Below are positions 36,101 to 47,939 of a stretch of 64,000 bases of DNA, piece by piece (position 1 is the first letter of the stretch; each line of letters begins with the position of its first letter). Location of the stretch: NCBI GenBank assembly GCA_001695595.3, contig MBPM02000045.1, positions 62,001-126,000 of the forward strand, in the 5' to 3' direction. This DNA comes from Plasmopara viticola. Lineage: Eukaryota; Oomycota; Peronosporomycetes; Peronosporales; Peronosporaceae. The notes under the pieces were generated by a model. That model saw nothing but the letters and a program-made list of their open reading frames with translations, made no database searches and had not been told where the DNA came from. The position numbers and the translations under genes are program-made.

Positions 36101-36940
36101 CCTCACACAGTGGACGAGGATGCGAGGAGCTGTATCATCTGCCAGAAGGTCAAATTTGCGGCTTACGCGCCAGCTCCTTTCCAAAAGCTGCCACAAAAGG
36201 CGACCTCTGGACGCCCATTAAGACTCGATTTTATCGTGGGTTTCTCGAAATTCCTGGCACCATGTGTATTTCTTGCCTCAGCAGGATAGTGCAGCTGGTA
36301 CCTGTCAAAGCCAGTATAGCTACCGAGAAAGCAGCAACGATTTTACCATTTATGAACAGGATTTTCAGACAGATGTGGTCTTGCGATTTACCAACGTATT
36401 TACGCAAACGCTACTTCACAATTTATCGTCGTACAATCCACAGGAAGTAATATGTTTACTTGAAAAAATGCGTCTTTTGAGATTGCGTTTTCTAGTCAGC
36501 TTTCAGCAGAGTTAGATAGTTGTATTTTTAAGAAATTGGCCTCAATTCAAAGACCTAGGAGAAAAAGCTTTAATTAAGCTTTCCTTCCAGCTTTCGATAA
36601 TTTCTTGCATCTAAGACCTGATAAAATTTAAAGGGCATTTAGACAGATGTGATTTCGCGGTTTACCAACGCATCTACGCAAACGCTACTCCACAATTTAT
36701 CGTCGTACAATCCACAAGAAGTAATATGTTTACTTGAAAAAAGTGCCCCTTTTGAATTTGCTTTTTCTAGCCAACTTTCAGCTGAGTTAGATAGTTCTTT
36801 TTGTGAAAAATTGGACTCAAGTATAGACCTTGGTGGAAAAAGATCAAAGCTTTCTTTTCAACTTTCGGTGAAATCTTGCATCCAAGAGCTGGTAAGATTT
36901 AAAGGACATTTATCACAAGCTAAGTTGGCACAATAAGTAT
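33192..36940 (+). mobile_element. Ty3/gypsy relic, unit 2
   Basis: This is the counterpart of 9987-14190. The 669-bp duplication is complete here: copy I about 33020-33690, copy II about 33690-34340. The 89-codon frame of unit 1 is interrupted by a stop near 34806. At 35193/35194 the sequence jumps across what is 11991-12450 in unit 1, leaving a two-base microhomology (ga). RNase H remnants lie at about 35300-35880 and integrase remnants at 35870-36450, where the frame 35870-36289 keeps CIICQKVKFAAYAPAPF with both cysteines. Confidence 0.75.
36367..36914 (+). repeat. 274-bp tandem duplication, unit 2
   Basis: Copies at 36367-36640 and 36641-36914 have the same boundaries as in unit 1, so the duplication happened before units 1 and 2 separated. 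Confidence 0.9.
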
Positions 36941-38469
36941 GGAAACCATGTAAATCCAACCATAAATAGCTTATCAGCCTACAAATGTGGCATATCAGCA
37001 CACTTATTGTGCTGTGAGCCTTCTAGCACACGGTTAACTCTTACTGTGTGATCATCATGGGAGTCGACGAACCAGCTCCAAAAATGTTTCGAACGCCACT
37101 GCTCTCAATGCGAATCTGACGCACTACGTGGCTGCTCTCCAGTCAAATGCTTGAGCCTGGAGAGCCAAAGAAAATTATTAACATCCATGATAAGAGCACG
37201 AAGAGCAGTGACACCGAAAACTAATTCAATCAATTTTGTTTCTACGAGCAAACTGTATATTCGCGACCAAAAAAATGCTGTGATCGAGTTGAAAGCTACG
37301 ATGGATATCATAATGCCTATAGCATTGGGGCTGCGACTTAATCTCAGCATAAGCTACGTGCAGCCTAAAAAAAAGTTGATAGCTCTGCAGAAATATCTCT
37401 ATGTGAACTAACGCACTCATTTAGCGGATCGAAAGAGCGAAGGCTCGTTTCCGGCACTATATGCCGTACGCGTTGTACTTGCGCCTCATAAATTGTCTTG
37501 GAATGGAAAGAGTTTTGGGTGTCATATACAAAAGCACTGAACTATACTCGCTATTCCACGTTGCGTCAGCTTAAACAAAGTCAATGGACGAATGAAGAGA
37601 TACATTTGGCAAAATTTTGCTAGGCTAAAGCTTCCAGTAGATCCCTAAATTTGCGACATAAAATTCGCAACGTCATGTTTCTGTGAGCACTACTGGACGC
37701 GGGAACTTAAGTAGCGGTAAATAGGGACCTCGAGATGAGCTCAAATTGAATCATCTTTAGTGGCGTGATTCCCCGTAGACGCCGATAATTATGATTAAAA
37801 GCATCTACAATGTAAAGGCCATCTTGCCGAAGCGATTCCTCGTACTCGTATAAATCTCTGAGTGAGGATATTCCCTCCGCTTGACAGATAAGAAATTCGT
37901 ATCTTGGCGACCGTGTCGCGCGAGAATGCGTCTCACGAAGTAGTGCCGGTAATTATCTTAATCAAGGAGAGAAGAAGGATGATGTCTTACCGTCATGTGG
38001 CGCACTGCGTACCCTTTGCTATGATGTTGCTCGCGATCGACATCCGCTGGATGCAGCCTAGAAGCTAATGAATAGTAACGCCGATACGTTAAACTATTTT
38101 AGTCAATACAGGCACTGGGTGCCCTCCTTCGTTTTGAGATCACAAAAGTTTTCCAACCCGACTTTCAGGCCAGTTGCCTCATTCGGCAAACAAATTTCTC
38201 GATCGAGCTCCTCAAGACAAAGACTGTGATCATCCGTGCACAGAATCAACTTTCTGCTCAGCCGATGGTTTGGCCTTCTTCCGCTTGTGACTTCGAAAAC
38301 TTGCCTAATATAGCTTAAAGAATATTTGGAGCCGAACAGTCTCTCTATAAACGGTTACGGACAACCATATTCTTGAAACTAAAAAAGTGGTGTTGTTTTA
38401 CTCAAACAAAGGCTTCACACTAAATTTCTTAAAAAAAATTGACCTCTTCAGAAAAAGAGACTGCCGGCT
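36941..38469. other. Conserved sequence between gypsy relic and effector module C
   Basis: Matches 14200-15722 with a few per cent difference. The frame 37151-37411 (plus) mirrors that of unit 1 from 14400 onward. The minus-strand pieces LRDLYEYEES and GITPL are recognisable around 37750-37870 but with altered frames. No intact gene. Confidence 0.4.
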
Positions 38470-38927
38470 TATGACTCAGTCATAAGTTCAGAACTATGTT
38501 GTTGCTAATTATTTCTTGGAGAAAAAAACTTTTTACAAGGGGTACCCAGGCATCAATTAAGTTTTCAACCCAAGAACTATTTTTTTGGAGCTATGTTGCT
38601 TGCGATGGGTGGTCCTACGTCATCCATCTTGATCTACAGACCTACTTGCGAAATTTTGCAAACGTTGTTGTGTTATATAACCTACCTATGAAGCTATACT
38701 ACTCACATTTGGTTGGAACCTATTTCAATCTTCATTGCTACCAGCGGAGCTTGCCACCTGATAAGAAAGGCTTGGGGGACAGTTTCTTGTATATATACTT
38801 GTGCGATCTATAACGACAAACATAGAGTAAAATGCGGCGACACAGGTAGTTGCGAGGCATGACGTATCAATACTTCCACTATCATAATCTGTAGTTCCTA
38901 CGATACTGCATGTTTGAATGATTTTAA
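38470..38927. repeat. 3' flank of effector module C
   Basis: Counterpart of 15723-16171. It ends with the left target duplication (tgattttaa, 38919-38927) directly before the GGG tip of the Mutator-like element. Confidence 0.8.
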
Positions 38928-41333
38928 GGGAAAATTGCAAAATGTGATACAAATCGAAAGTTTCGCATGAGGTGATACAAATGTTTAAAACAGTTCCAAA
39001 AATCTAGCAGTGTCTGATTCCTCATGTAAAATACGAGTTTTGGCTCACATTACTGTAAAGTGATGGCTACAAAGATTGTCTAGCTCACAGTCGATACAGC
39101 CGGTGCCCCTTGAACTGCGAAAGCGACCAGCCGGCTTTCAGTGTGAACAGATTGACCACCAGTATGCTAAGTACTAGAAGTCGGGTGCCTTTCTGATAGC
39201 GGTTCAATGAGTGCACTGACGTGTCAGTGCATTGTGTCCACAACAAAATATCACAGCGGCCCAGGCATACTGAGTATGTCGTATCACAGAGTAAGAATGA
39301 ACTTTTTAACTGTAAGTCTGCTTGATTGCACAACTCCACAAAGAGTCATGGAGAGTGCGCACGACATGTTGTCTTGTTGTGTCCGTCTGCCTTACCGCAT
39401 CTGGTACATTTGTAGAGTCTGCGACCTGAACTCTCACCTTAAGGCCGAATGCGTCTCTTCTTTGGACGCCCATCCTGTCGAACAAAACCTGCAGGTAGAA
39501 CACAAGAATCTGAGTGCAGAGCTCGGTCCTCGGGAATTTCGAGAGTCCCCATCCCTGACTGGTAGCAGATCACCGTGTAACATGCTCCCATTAGAGACAA
39601 TGTAGATTCAGTTGCCTTGGCTGCCGCCCTAGCAGCATATAGATGTCGACACGGTATCTTCAGATGCTTCCACATCCAACGCGAGCAGTATGGTGCCTTA
39701 ATGTTGACACGTCGATGCGTCATTGGACTCGTCACGTGCGCCACGAAGGCAATCACATCCGAGCTGAATACAGCGGGGTACTCAGCGGCGAGCTTCAGTT
39801 GCGTGTTAAACTTTTTCTCCGTCCGAGGCGTCACCAAACGGCCTTCCCTCGCCCATTCGTCGCACAGTTGCTGGCGGGTGCGACGTTCCCCCATCAGTAT
39901 CGTAGACATTGCTTTAAAGAACTCGAACGGGAGCATCATTCTGGGCTTGAGGTTCAAACTCCGTGCCTGCTCGCTCTCCACAAAGTTAGTCGTTCGCCAT
40001 CCGAAGAGCGGTGTAAGCTCGTAGTGTGGGTGCAGTGTCCACTTCTCCACAGCAATGCACCGCAGAAACTTTTCCGCTTCTGAGTTGACCTTTTTCGGGC
40101 CGTCCAGTGCTCGCTCGAGCTCTTCTACAGAAGTTGCAGAGTTTGCTTGCCACACAAATTTCTTTTGGCTGACAGCAAGCCGCACTCTCTAGTCTGCTCG
40201 CAGTTTCCCTTCGACATGATCAGAATAAACAGAACGTTTGCAAGTGTGACAATTATACAGCACCGACATGCATGCGATGCCATACCTATGATGTGCCGCA
40301 CGCAGAATATGTTAAACACGCCATGTTGATCGGCGGCCAACATCAAGACCTGGTTACGGTCACTGAACACCGGGCTGGTGCGCAGAGGAAATCCGTGATT
40401 GATCGCGCTGGTGAAGAACCAGTGGTAATTGTCATAGTCTTTTACGGGAGCTAGTGCCACAGTTGCGACTTGATTGCAGAGGTTTCTGTCACGGGTGACC
40501 AGAACGATTGGAACTTCGTTGTACTTCCGGTGCTTCATGTGAGCTATGTCAATCCCGTACACGCCATGTCCACGCACAAATCATTAAGGGTCTAGAACGA
40601 TCATGGCTCGGCGAAATCGCCCGGTCTCGTAGCACTGGAAGTCTGTTTTTACGCCGGGATTCAGTTGCGCCAGCACTGTCAAGAAGCTTGAGAGGAGCCG
40701 AACAGCTGACGGATCTTCTGCGAACAGGCGCTGTTTCACAGTCTCCTTTGCGCAATACACAACGTGCTGAGATGCAACCACGCCGGACTAGTGACGGAGT
40801 TGTACGACTAAATCTTGCGTTGCTAGTGTTGTGGTTGCTGCGACAGCAGCCTGCACGGCAGGGTGATTGGCTAGCTGCTTGTGCGATGGCTTGGCGACGC
40901 TTGTACAGTTCTGGTGCTCGAGATTGGCGTCCGTCACGTACCACTCTCTCGACCCTTCGTATCTTCTGAGCATTGCGAGCGTGAAGAACCGCGCACACCC
41001 AGCTCCGTCGCTCAGATACTTCAAACGCCTAAATGTACTGCCCCTAATTGCGACATACACCCTCCTCCCTTCTCCAAACGCGATGTCCTTGATGGCGTCT
41101 ACTGCGGTTTTTCCAGTATCCCAACGCTGCGCCTTCAAGGCATCGACTTCTCCATATTCGCTCATCACAGATACTGCAATAATCGAGTGATGGTTGGGTT
41201 TGTGTGATGAAAATTACCTCTTTACATAATTTACATGAGGAATCAGACACTGCTGAATTTTCGGAAGTTTTTTAAACATTTGTATCACCTTGTGCGAGAA
41301 CTTTCGATTTGTATCACATTTTGCAATGTTCCC
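38928..41333 (-). mobile_element. Mutator-like transposon, unit 2, both ends preserved
   Basis: A 2406-bp element. Its ends are inverted repeats of about 100 bp: 38928-39031 begins GGGAAAATTGC and the complement of 41229-41333 begins GGGAACATTGC, with near-continuous similarity through the cagtgtctgattcctcatg motif. The flanking nonamers tgattttaa and taattttta resemble each other and the uninterrupted taatttcta of module B. This gives a 9-bp target duplication, normal for Mutator-like elements. The single transposase gene fills most of the interior on the minus strand and is inactivated. Confidence 0.93.
39300..41168 (-). pseudogene. Mutator-like transposase, uninverted but broken, unit 2
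   Basis: In order on the minus strand: a zinc-finger-like N-terminal region (41168-40788); a TAG stop; ASQHVVYCAKETVKQRLF; two adjacent stops at about 40581-40586 where unit 1 reads QW; the first catalytic aspartate in GVYGIDIAHMKH; the second in VFSDRNQVLML; then LCVRHIIG-type sequence near 40290. After a frame change near 40185, the 248-codon frame to 39439 holds FVESE (catalytic Glu) and a SWIM finger YCSR..WKHLKIPCRH, in which the second Cys is Arg. A terminal zinc-knuckle-like YKCTRCGKADTTRQH lies near 39400. All parts of a full transposase are visible, but none is intact. Confidence 0.9.
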
Positions 41334-41861
41334 TAATTTTTATTAGCATATGGAATGAGCCGGGTGGCTCAATAGTTGCGGGATATCTTTTAGTCTGTTT
41401 CAACAATCAATTTTCATATAAAATATAAAGATCCTAGAACTAGGGTCGCTAAAGGATCTGCTACTAAGCTAATTCTGCCGCCAGGTTGGAGATGATAGTT
41501 TCATTGCGGACGTGCATACTTATACAGCTAATGGACCAGTAGATAAATCCGTGCGGTATTCAAATTAACAGTGATACTATAGGTAAATTCCTCTTGTCCA
41601 TGTACCAAATTATTATTTGGGAAATAACACATATTAAAAAATGTATAGATAGTTAGAGTATTTTATGCTTGCAGCTATAGCAATTTTAATTGGCTAAAAC
41701 TATAACAATTGCGCCAAAAAACGACAAATGTGTGGAGCACACCGCTCTGGCATCAATTCACTGTTTATATGTTTCAATAGAAGTTTAAAAAAATCATGCG
41801 ATTAAAGTTTCTCGTACCCTCGATATCGGGCTGTCTGGCTCGTAACGCACATAGATTACGA
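41334..41861. other. 3' flank of effector C
   Basis: Nearly identical to 18561-19088; no gene. It contains the right target duplication (taattttta, 41334-41342) of the Mutator-like element. Confidence 0.5.
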
Positions 41862-43469
41862 CTATGAGCTAATTTCGTTACGCCGAAGTATAGTACCCAG
41901 GGTTTTCGCGCTCGAGTAACCTTCTTTCTTCAATTCTCTTCTCACCATGTCTAGAAGCGATTCGTGGTCACGGTAGTACTTTGTCACGACCTGCGCAATC
42001 AATGCATCTGAACTCGAGCTGAGGTGGTTAAGGACATACGTAAGCCAGACAGTCAACGCTGGGTGCGCAAAAAGTTTGTCGCCAGCTTTTTGCAGTTGAA
42101 GACGTACAAAAGCATCGTCTTCGTCGACAAACTCCGCTTTCCATTTTCTAAAAAGTGCCTTTTCCAGTCGAGAGATACGAGCTTTGATGATTCGATTGGA
42201 TGTCTTTATATGTATCATGCTCGCTAATTGTTCCTCAGTCAATTGACTTAGCAATGCTTCACGTAAATTAGCATCGAGATCATGACGTCGCGCTTCAAAC
42301 GCATACCACGTCTCTAAAAGTGGACCCTCTGTCATGTCCTCAGCTTTCATTTCTGCCAGGTTGATACCAAGAATGTTGAGCACATCGCTTGTCGTCTTTT
42401 TCTCAATCTCCCACTCTTCAAACAGCTTCTTCAATGTGGTTGAGGCAGCATTGCGCGTGCTCGCGCTCTTTTGCGCTGCCGCGATGACGGTCGCAAGGGT
42501 CTTGACTTTAAGTTCACGCTGCCCCCACAAGCTCTTTACCATGCCGGTGACCAATTTCTCGTAATCGGCTTTCGTTAACGAATATCCGGCGTAAAAAAGC
42601 CAGATGCTGAGAGCTGAAGAATCCTCAACGGCATATTGGACGAAAACAGACTGCACGTGTTCGAGTGAGTCGTATGTCTCTCCCGAGGAAACGTCCCAAA
42701 ACAGCATTTTCATCACCCCATTACCAACGCTTCCTTTGCGGAGATCAACATTTGGAGCTCCTAGCATCTCAGCCAAGCGAACAACGCCAAATTTTAGCTT
42801 TAGCATAGTATACAACTTACTGAATATTGGCTTCTCGTCTAATACATCTTTTCGTGGAAGCCGACGAGCGAACGAGACATATATCTCCAAGAGCGGATTT
42901 TTGAATACGTTGCCCTTGTCGGCATCAAGTTTCAAGGCTCGAAAGACATTATGCGCTTTCTTGTTCGCTACCCACTCTTTCATCAAAAGTTCGTAATATT
43001 CTTTGGCCACGGCTTCCGTTTTTAGGGACGCTAGACCATCAAGTACAAAGGTAGCCAGCTCATAGTCGTTGAAGTGCTTTTTTAGCTCATGAAACAAGGC
43101 CATGTAAGCCTCTGCAGAGTCTTCGAAAGCGCCAAGGACAGCTGTAGCCCACTGTTGATACTGCTCGCTTGCAAATAAATGCGTCTGTATAGATTTTACG
43201 TGATGGTAATGTTCGAAAAAGAAGTTAATTACTTTCTCTTTGAGCTGTAAACGCAGACTTGGCGCCAATTCCTTCACTTTCCACGCAACTTTTGCGAGGA
43301 GGTTATCCCAAGACCTTTCCTCATCACGGTCAGTGTGTGAAATCTCCGGTGACAAGGTCCTCATGTGACTCTGGGCTCGGGCATCCACCGCTATCAAGGC
43401 CTTATTACTTGCCACGACTATAAAAGCCGATAGCAACATGATATGGCTCAGAAATTTAGGCTGGAGCAT
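41862..43469 (-). CDS. Secreted RxLR-dEER-type effector with WY repeats, copy C
   Basis: An intact 535-codon frame starting at ATG 43469. Residues 1-30 form a cleaner signal peptide than in A (Ile at 17, no charge in the core). RTLS (37-40) and DEER (49-52) follow. The C-terminal WY-type modules are nearly the same as in A, with about fifteen residue differences overall, concentrated at the N-terminus. The signal-peptide codons instead match copy B, so the gene is a mosaic. It is the most likely functional member of the array: open frame, signal peptide, and 5' flank like that of A. Role by family: translocated suppressor of plant defence; specific activity unknown. Confidence 0.88.
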   Translation of the reverse strand: MLQPKFLSHIMLLSAFIVVASNKALIAVDARAQSHMRTLSPEISHTDRDEERSWDNLLAKVAWKVKELAPSLRLQLKEKVINFFFEHYHHVKSIQTHLFASEQYQQWATAVLGAFEDSAEAYMALFHELKKHFNDYELATFVLDGLASLKTEAVAKEYYELLMKEWVANKKAHNVFRALKLDADKGNVFKNPLLEIYVSFARRLPRKDVLDEKPIFSKLYTMLKLKFGVVRLAEMLGAPNVDLRKGSVGNGVMKMLFWDVSSGETYDSLEHVQSVFVQYAVEDSSALSIWLFYAGYSLTKADYEKLVTGMVKSLWGQRELKVKTLATVIAAAQKSASTRNAASTTLKKLFEEWEIEKKTTSDVLNILGINLAEMKAEDMTEGPLLETWYAFEARRHDLDANLREALLSQLTEEQLASMIHIKTSNRIIKARISRLEKALFRKWKAEFVDEDDAFVRLQLQKAGDKLFAHPALTVWLTYVLNHLSSSSDALIAQVVTKYYRDHESLLDMVRRELKKEGYSSAKTLGTILRRNEISS

Positions 43470-44154
43470 CGCTTGATAAGTTAAATAATGACAAGTTGCG
43501 GAGGCACATTTGCTACCTTCGGATTACTATCCGGCTCATACTACAGTAGACACTTTACGGTCATATGCCATTAAAGAGGTTGGAAGTGTTAGATCGATTA
43601 AATGTTTTGTCACCATCGATTATCTCGAGTTTAGAACGATTAAATTAATATACATAGCGCAATCTTCTACATTTTGAGAACTTCGATATTGAATGAGTGC
43701 GTAATATCTGGAGTACTGTGTGTGAGCTGCTGACCGATCAGATGGTCAATATCCAGAGCATCGGATAATGGCATCCTTCTGCGGTTTTAATCTGAGGACC
43801 TGAGATTCGTAGAAGTTTAAATGCTGCACCGCGAGTCGAATACAGCAAATACTCTAATCACATAATGGCATCCATAAGAACTGGTAAACGCGTCTTGCAG
43901 GTATCATGTTCCGCAATTTGCCAGCTACACCGAAAGTGGACAGAGACAGGTCCTAGCTCGCTCACCCACTTATTCAGCCGTCAGATCGCTCTTGCTCCGC
44001 CCCCTCCGTTTAATGGGTCGTGCCGAGCGAAACAGCTACCGAAGTTAACGTTTTGCAAACCAATTGCCGGATATAGCGCAACTAAATGGTTCGACGAAAT
44101 TTATATTGAAACCAACAGTGATATTAACAGCAAAATATTCATTTCATACAAATT
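43470..44154 (-). promoter_or_regulatory. Probable 5' flank of effector C
   Basis: Matches the region upstream of A (20697-21394), with short insertions such as the one near 43504-43514. A promoter is inferred from position only. Confidence 0.4.
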
Positions 44155-44440
44155 AGTGTTTTGTTGTATATAATATTTTTGTAGTTTCTAAGAACATATA
44201 AGTGTTGATAAGATAAGAAATTCTTCTAATAAGCTCTGTGAAGTTTTTAATATTATCCATTGTATTTAATGTTAATATAAGAGGAAATAGTAGCAGAAAT
44301 ATTATTATAGTAGTAACATTCTAATGATCGATCTTTTTTTGGTATTTTTTTAATTAATTACTATTATGAAAACTAATATTTTCTAGATCTTTATACCTGA
44401 ATGTAACTTTAACAACTATCTTACTAATTTTTTTATATGG
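44155..44440. repeat. AT-rich low-complexity spacer, unit 2
   Basis: Counterpart of 21395-21640, about 40 bp longer owing to an extra segment near 44190-44230. Confidence 0.75.
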
Positions 44441-44709
44441 GTTTTTATCTGTGGATTTCTGAGTCAACTGTACCAAAAACGGGGGGTAGTCACCAATTAG
44501 CGGCAAAAGGTTAGAGCCGCCACATTCATTTACCACTGGATGCGGCTGCGTTTCATATGTCTAATGCGTGTTCTACATCGCCGCAATCTGCTTTTGTTTT
44601 CGAGTTATCATTTGGACGTGAAGCTATCGCTCTTCATATCTGTGCGACATCTGGGTGCTCGATGACAACATGAAAAATCAAAAAAACCGGCACATTTAAT
44701 AAAAGGGTT

Positions 44710-45810
44710 CGGTATGTGGCTTCGCGCCGGAGATTTGCCATTCAAATTGACCCGGATCGCGTGCGGCGCGCAGCGCGACGCACTTCCTCTTCCGACTCAG
44801 CAACAGCGGACAAGCCGCTCAGCGTGATGGCGCCGCCCAGCTGTACTCACAAGAGTGGGAGGTGCCCCGGGTCAAGCGCTGCGGGTGCGAGTCGCTGTAG
44901 CTGTCAAGATGACGCCAATACGGCCGATCAAGGAATATCCCCGAGAGCAAGCGCCCACGATGCTCGCGTGTCGACTACGTGGATGGCGACCTCATTGAGT
45001 CACCACTCAAGCTCAAGCCAATCCCTGCCCAGAAAGGAAAGTACTCCTTGCCGGTACCGCTTCCTGAGCCCACACCCATATTCACGTCTCTCGAAAAACC
45101 TGGCGATGTTTTGAGGCTTCTTAGTGATTCTCCAGAAGCCATCGAATCCTGGTATGGGCACGCAGCCACAGCTGAGACTCGCGAGGATCCATCGTCTTGG
45201 ATCAATGAGCTTGACACGTCCAAGCGATTGGTCATCAAGACCATATGCAATCGGTGACGGTATTATCATGCATGGGTCCAAATCGGGCTGGGGTATGCGG
45301 ATGAAGAAAGGGTCCATGTATGGGAGGCGATATGCAGCTGAGTTTCGCGCAGAACTGGACGAGCTATTTCTCCAAGGAGAACGGCGACAGCCAGATAAGC
45401 TTGGGCCTGGAGGAATGCTTGAGATACTGCAGCAACATCATCCAGACCGATATGATCTCCCCAGCGGGAACGAAATCCGACAAGAAATCGCAAAGTTTTG
45501 GATGAGTGTCAAGCCACGCGCTCCGACTTCGATTGTGCCTAGTTCATCAAGTGAGCAGAGTTCAGTGCGTCCTAGAGCTGCAGATGCGTTCTTCGAATCG
45601 TTGCTCGACCGTGATCCAACCACAAAACCAAAGCATGCGCTCGCTGTGTATCGCTCCACGTGCAGTCAGAATGGGCTATCAAACAGTCAGCTCAAGGCAA
45701 AGTTCAGCATCGACGGAAGCAGACTCTTGATGTCTCATAGGCAGTATTATACTTGTCATACACAAATGTTGCATAAATTAAATGTCAATCATAGGTTCGT
45801 ATGACCTCTT
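44710..45810 (+). pseudogene. Decayed unrecognised gene, GC-rich, unit 2
   Basis: Counterpart of 21880-22760. Frame breaks differ in place: here the frame 44979-45257 joins the Pro/Lys segment directly to SPEAIESWYGHAATAETRED, which unit 1 splits by a frameshift near 22295. The 226-codon frame 45124-45804 reads through the ELDELFLQGERR and NEIRQEIAKFWMSVK segment and has a Gln codon where unit 1 has a stop at 22752. Together the two copies show that the ancestor encoded a longer protein. Family not recognised. Confidence 0.5.
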
Positions 45811-45964
45811 CGAGGTCGCATATCTTCACGAAAACTGCTCCGATTTCTACACAACTTGTACGAGGAGATCCCTGAGATTCCCACCAACGTAGCGGACGCT
45901 GGTTTCAAACTCGTTTCGCTTTTGCCGATTTCATACCCCACCGATCACCTTCCCGAAATACCAT

Positions 45965-47016
45965 TTTTTGCTACACATGACTCAGAAATCCACAGTTAAA
46001 AATTGCGCATTTAAAAGTTCACCTGAAAATATGCCTTATTTTTACATTTTATTCTACCCAAACTTTGTTGGGCCACGGCCACGGACGTCAGTCCACAACC
46101 GTCGAATCCTTCCACCGTTCTTCGAGCATTGCCTACATTACTGGCGCCGGACGCCAACAGTCTTTCATTTTAAAGAAGTCTGACTAACTGGCACCAACTG
46201 GGACGCAGAAGTCTGTGCAAGTGCAAGGCAAACATTGCGATAAACGGTTCGCTTTGAGATCGCAAGCTCTGCAACGCCACGCCAGCAATAATCAATGTCC
46301 TGGGATTCCGAAAGTCATCGGGCTGCTGCCCCCAGGAAGAATACTTCTCGAACACACGGGCGACGACGAAGAGTCCAATGATTATGCACCCCGGCTGCCG
46401 CTCGCCAAGGGTCCATTCACTGCTGCGGTTTCTTCCCGTAGTACGTACCCTTCTTGGACTCCTCGCTTGTCGACTCCATGTCTGCAGGTGCAACTGAGAA
46501 AAGGCATGAGCTTCTCGCAATGGCACGATCTTCTCGCAACGGCGATGCACCGCACTGCCACGTGTTTCACATGAAAATGCTTAGAGAAAAGCGTGGTTAA
46601 AACACATTCGCCCGACATACGAGTTTTAATCGGCGGAGGTCATCGGCGGCGTTTTGCTTATCAAGGAGTACACACGCGTGCAGGTGGACTCGATGCGACA
46701 AATCAGTTGGTTCAGGGAGATGTGCATGACGCTGGTCGGAGCCACGAACAAGGCGGGCAGGCAGGTCCTCAACCAGATGATTTGCGAGCTCACGACCTTT
46801 TGTTTGCGCCACTTTTCCATGAAGTCAAGTCTCGAGATAGCCGTCAATCTGCTCGCGAAGGTCTTGTCTGGAAAGAGGGCTCTTCGTGTGTCAATTGGGC
46901 TTGCTTCGGTTCCCTGTTCACGAAATCGCATTCATGTACATTCTCGGGCATGCTGTAACGAATTCCTATGTGTGAAGTCAGCGCTCCATGCCATGCCTTA
47001 CATGATCGACCAATAG
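45965..47016 (+). pseudogene. Decayed unrecognised coding sequence, unit 2
   Basis: Counterpart of 23200-24243. The frame 46654-47016 preserves a 120-codon helical segment (MLIKEYTRVQVDSMRQISWF onward), whereas unit 1 lost nine bases near 23922 and has other changes. The upstream frame 46215-46574 holds the GIPKVIGLLPPGRILLEHTG piece. No domain recognised. Confidence 0.35.
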
Positions 47017-47036
47017 GACAAGTACGATAGGTATTG

Positions 47037-47930
47037 ATGGAAGACGAATTGCGTGAATTAATCACCGACGATGAGAACCGCAGCGCTTTATGAAATTCTT
47101 AAGCCGCTGTGCCGCGCCATCACACATTAGGGGCGATGAGGCAACCTTCTTCGCAGTCTTTGCGTGTTTTCCTCACATGCGCATGACATACAGATCATCG
47201 ACGACGATGTACTGGCGCGTCTCGAGGTGGACCGAATGGAATTGCTCGGACGTGCTGATTATCTGCTGGGCAAAATCTGTACATTCGCTCGCGCCTTAGG
47301 CTTTGTCATTGATCTGTTCTATCACGACATGCGCGTCAGGATGGCTGAACTACATTCTTATTAGTTCGTCGAGATGGGACAGGGCCCTTGGCTTCGACAG
47401 TGTCGCGATGCGTTGGCGCGCATTGCCACGGACGACCTAGAGGTGCTCGGTATTCTACACGAGGAGTTTGCATGTAATCTATCATTATAGATTGAGCGCA
47501 CATCAGTGTATAGGGCGCGCAAGTTAAAGCCGTCGTTGATTTGGGCGTGAACGGACGACAGAGACTTACAGCAATTCGCCAAATTTCCCATCCAAGTACA
47601 CGGCAACCCAGCTGGTGCGAGCGGAATTACAAGACCAACAACCGAGTGTGGACAAAACTACGTGTCCGTCTCGGTGCCGGCAAAATGTTAGCGTCGAATC
47701 GCCATAGCATTTAACTCGACGCAGCTGCAGAAATTGCTGGCAAAGACGCGCACCGACCCCTACATGCAATTGTTGGCGATGACTGGGAAGGATGAGAAGG
47801 AACGGCATTTCCTGGCAAAGAGGACGATGGGGTGATATCGTTGAGGAAGACGATTTTCACCTTGGACAACATTGCGCTGACATACTCGAGCAGTACCCGG
47901 GAAAGGAAGATGCGGAGTGGTAATGGAGCT
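47037..47930 (+). pseudogene. Decayed unrecognised gene, unit 2
   Basis: Counterpart of 24264-25150, with the same collinear pieces (MEDELRELITDDENRSAL, MELLGRADYLLGKI, FAKFPIQVHGNPAGA, QLQKLLAKTRTDPYMQLL). An additional 6-bp insertion near 47387 and a stop in the IWA*TDDR segment are specific to this copy. Inactive; product unknown. Confidence 0.5.
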
Positions 47931-47939
47931 GGGGCAACA

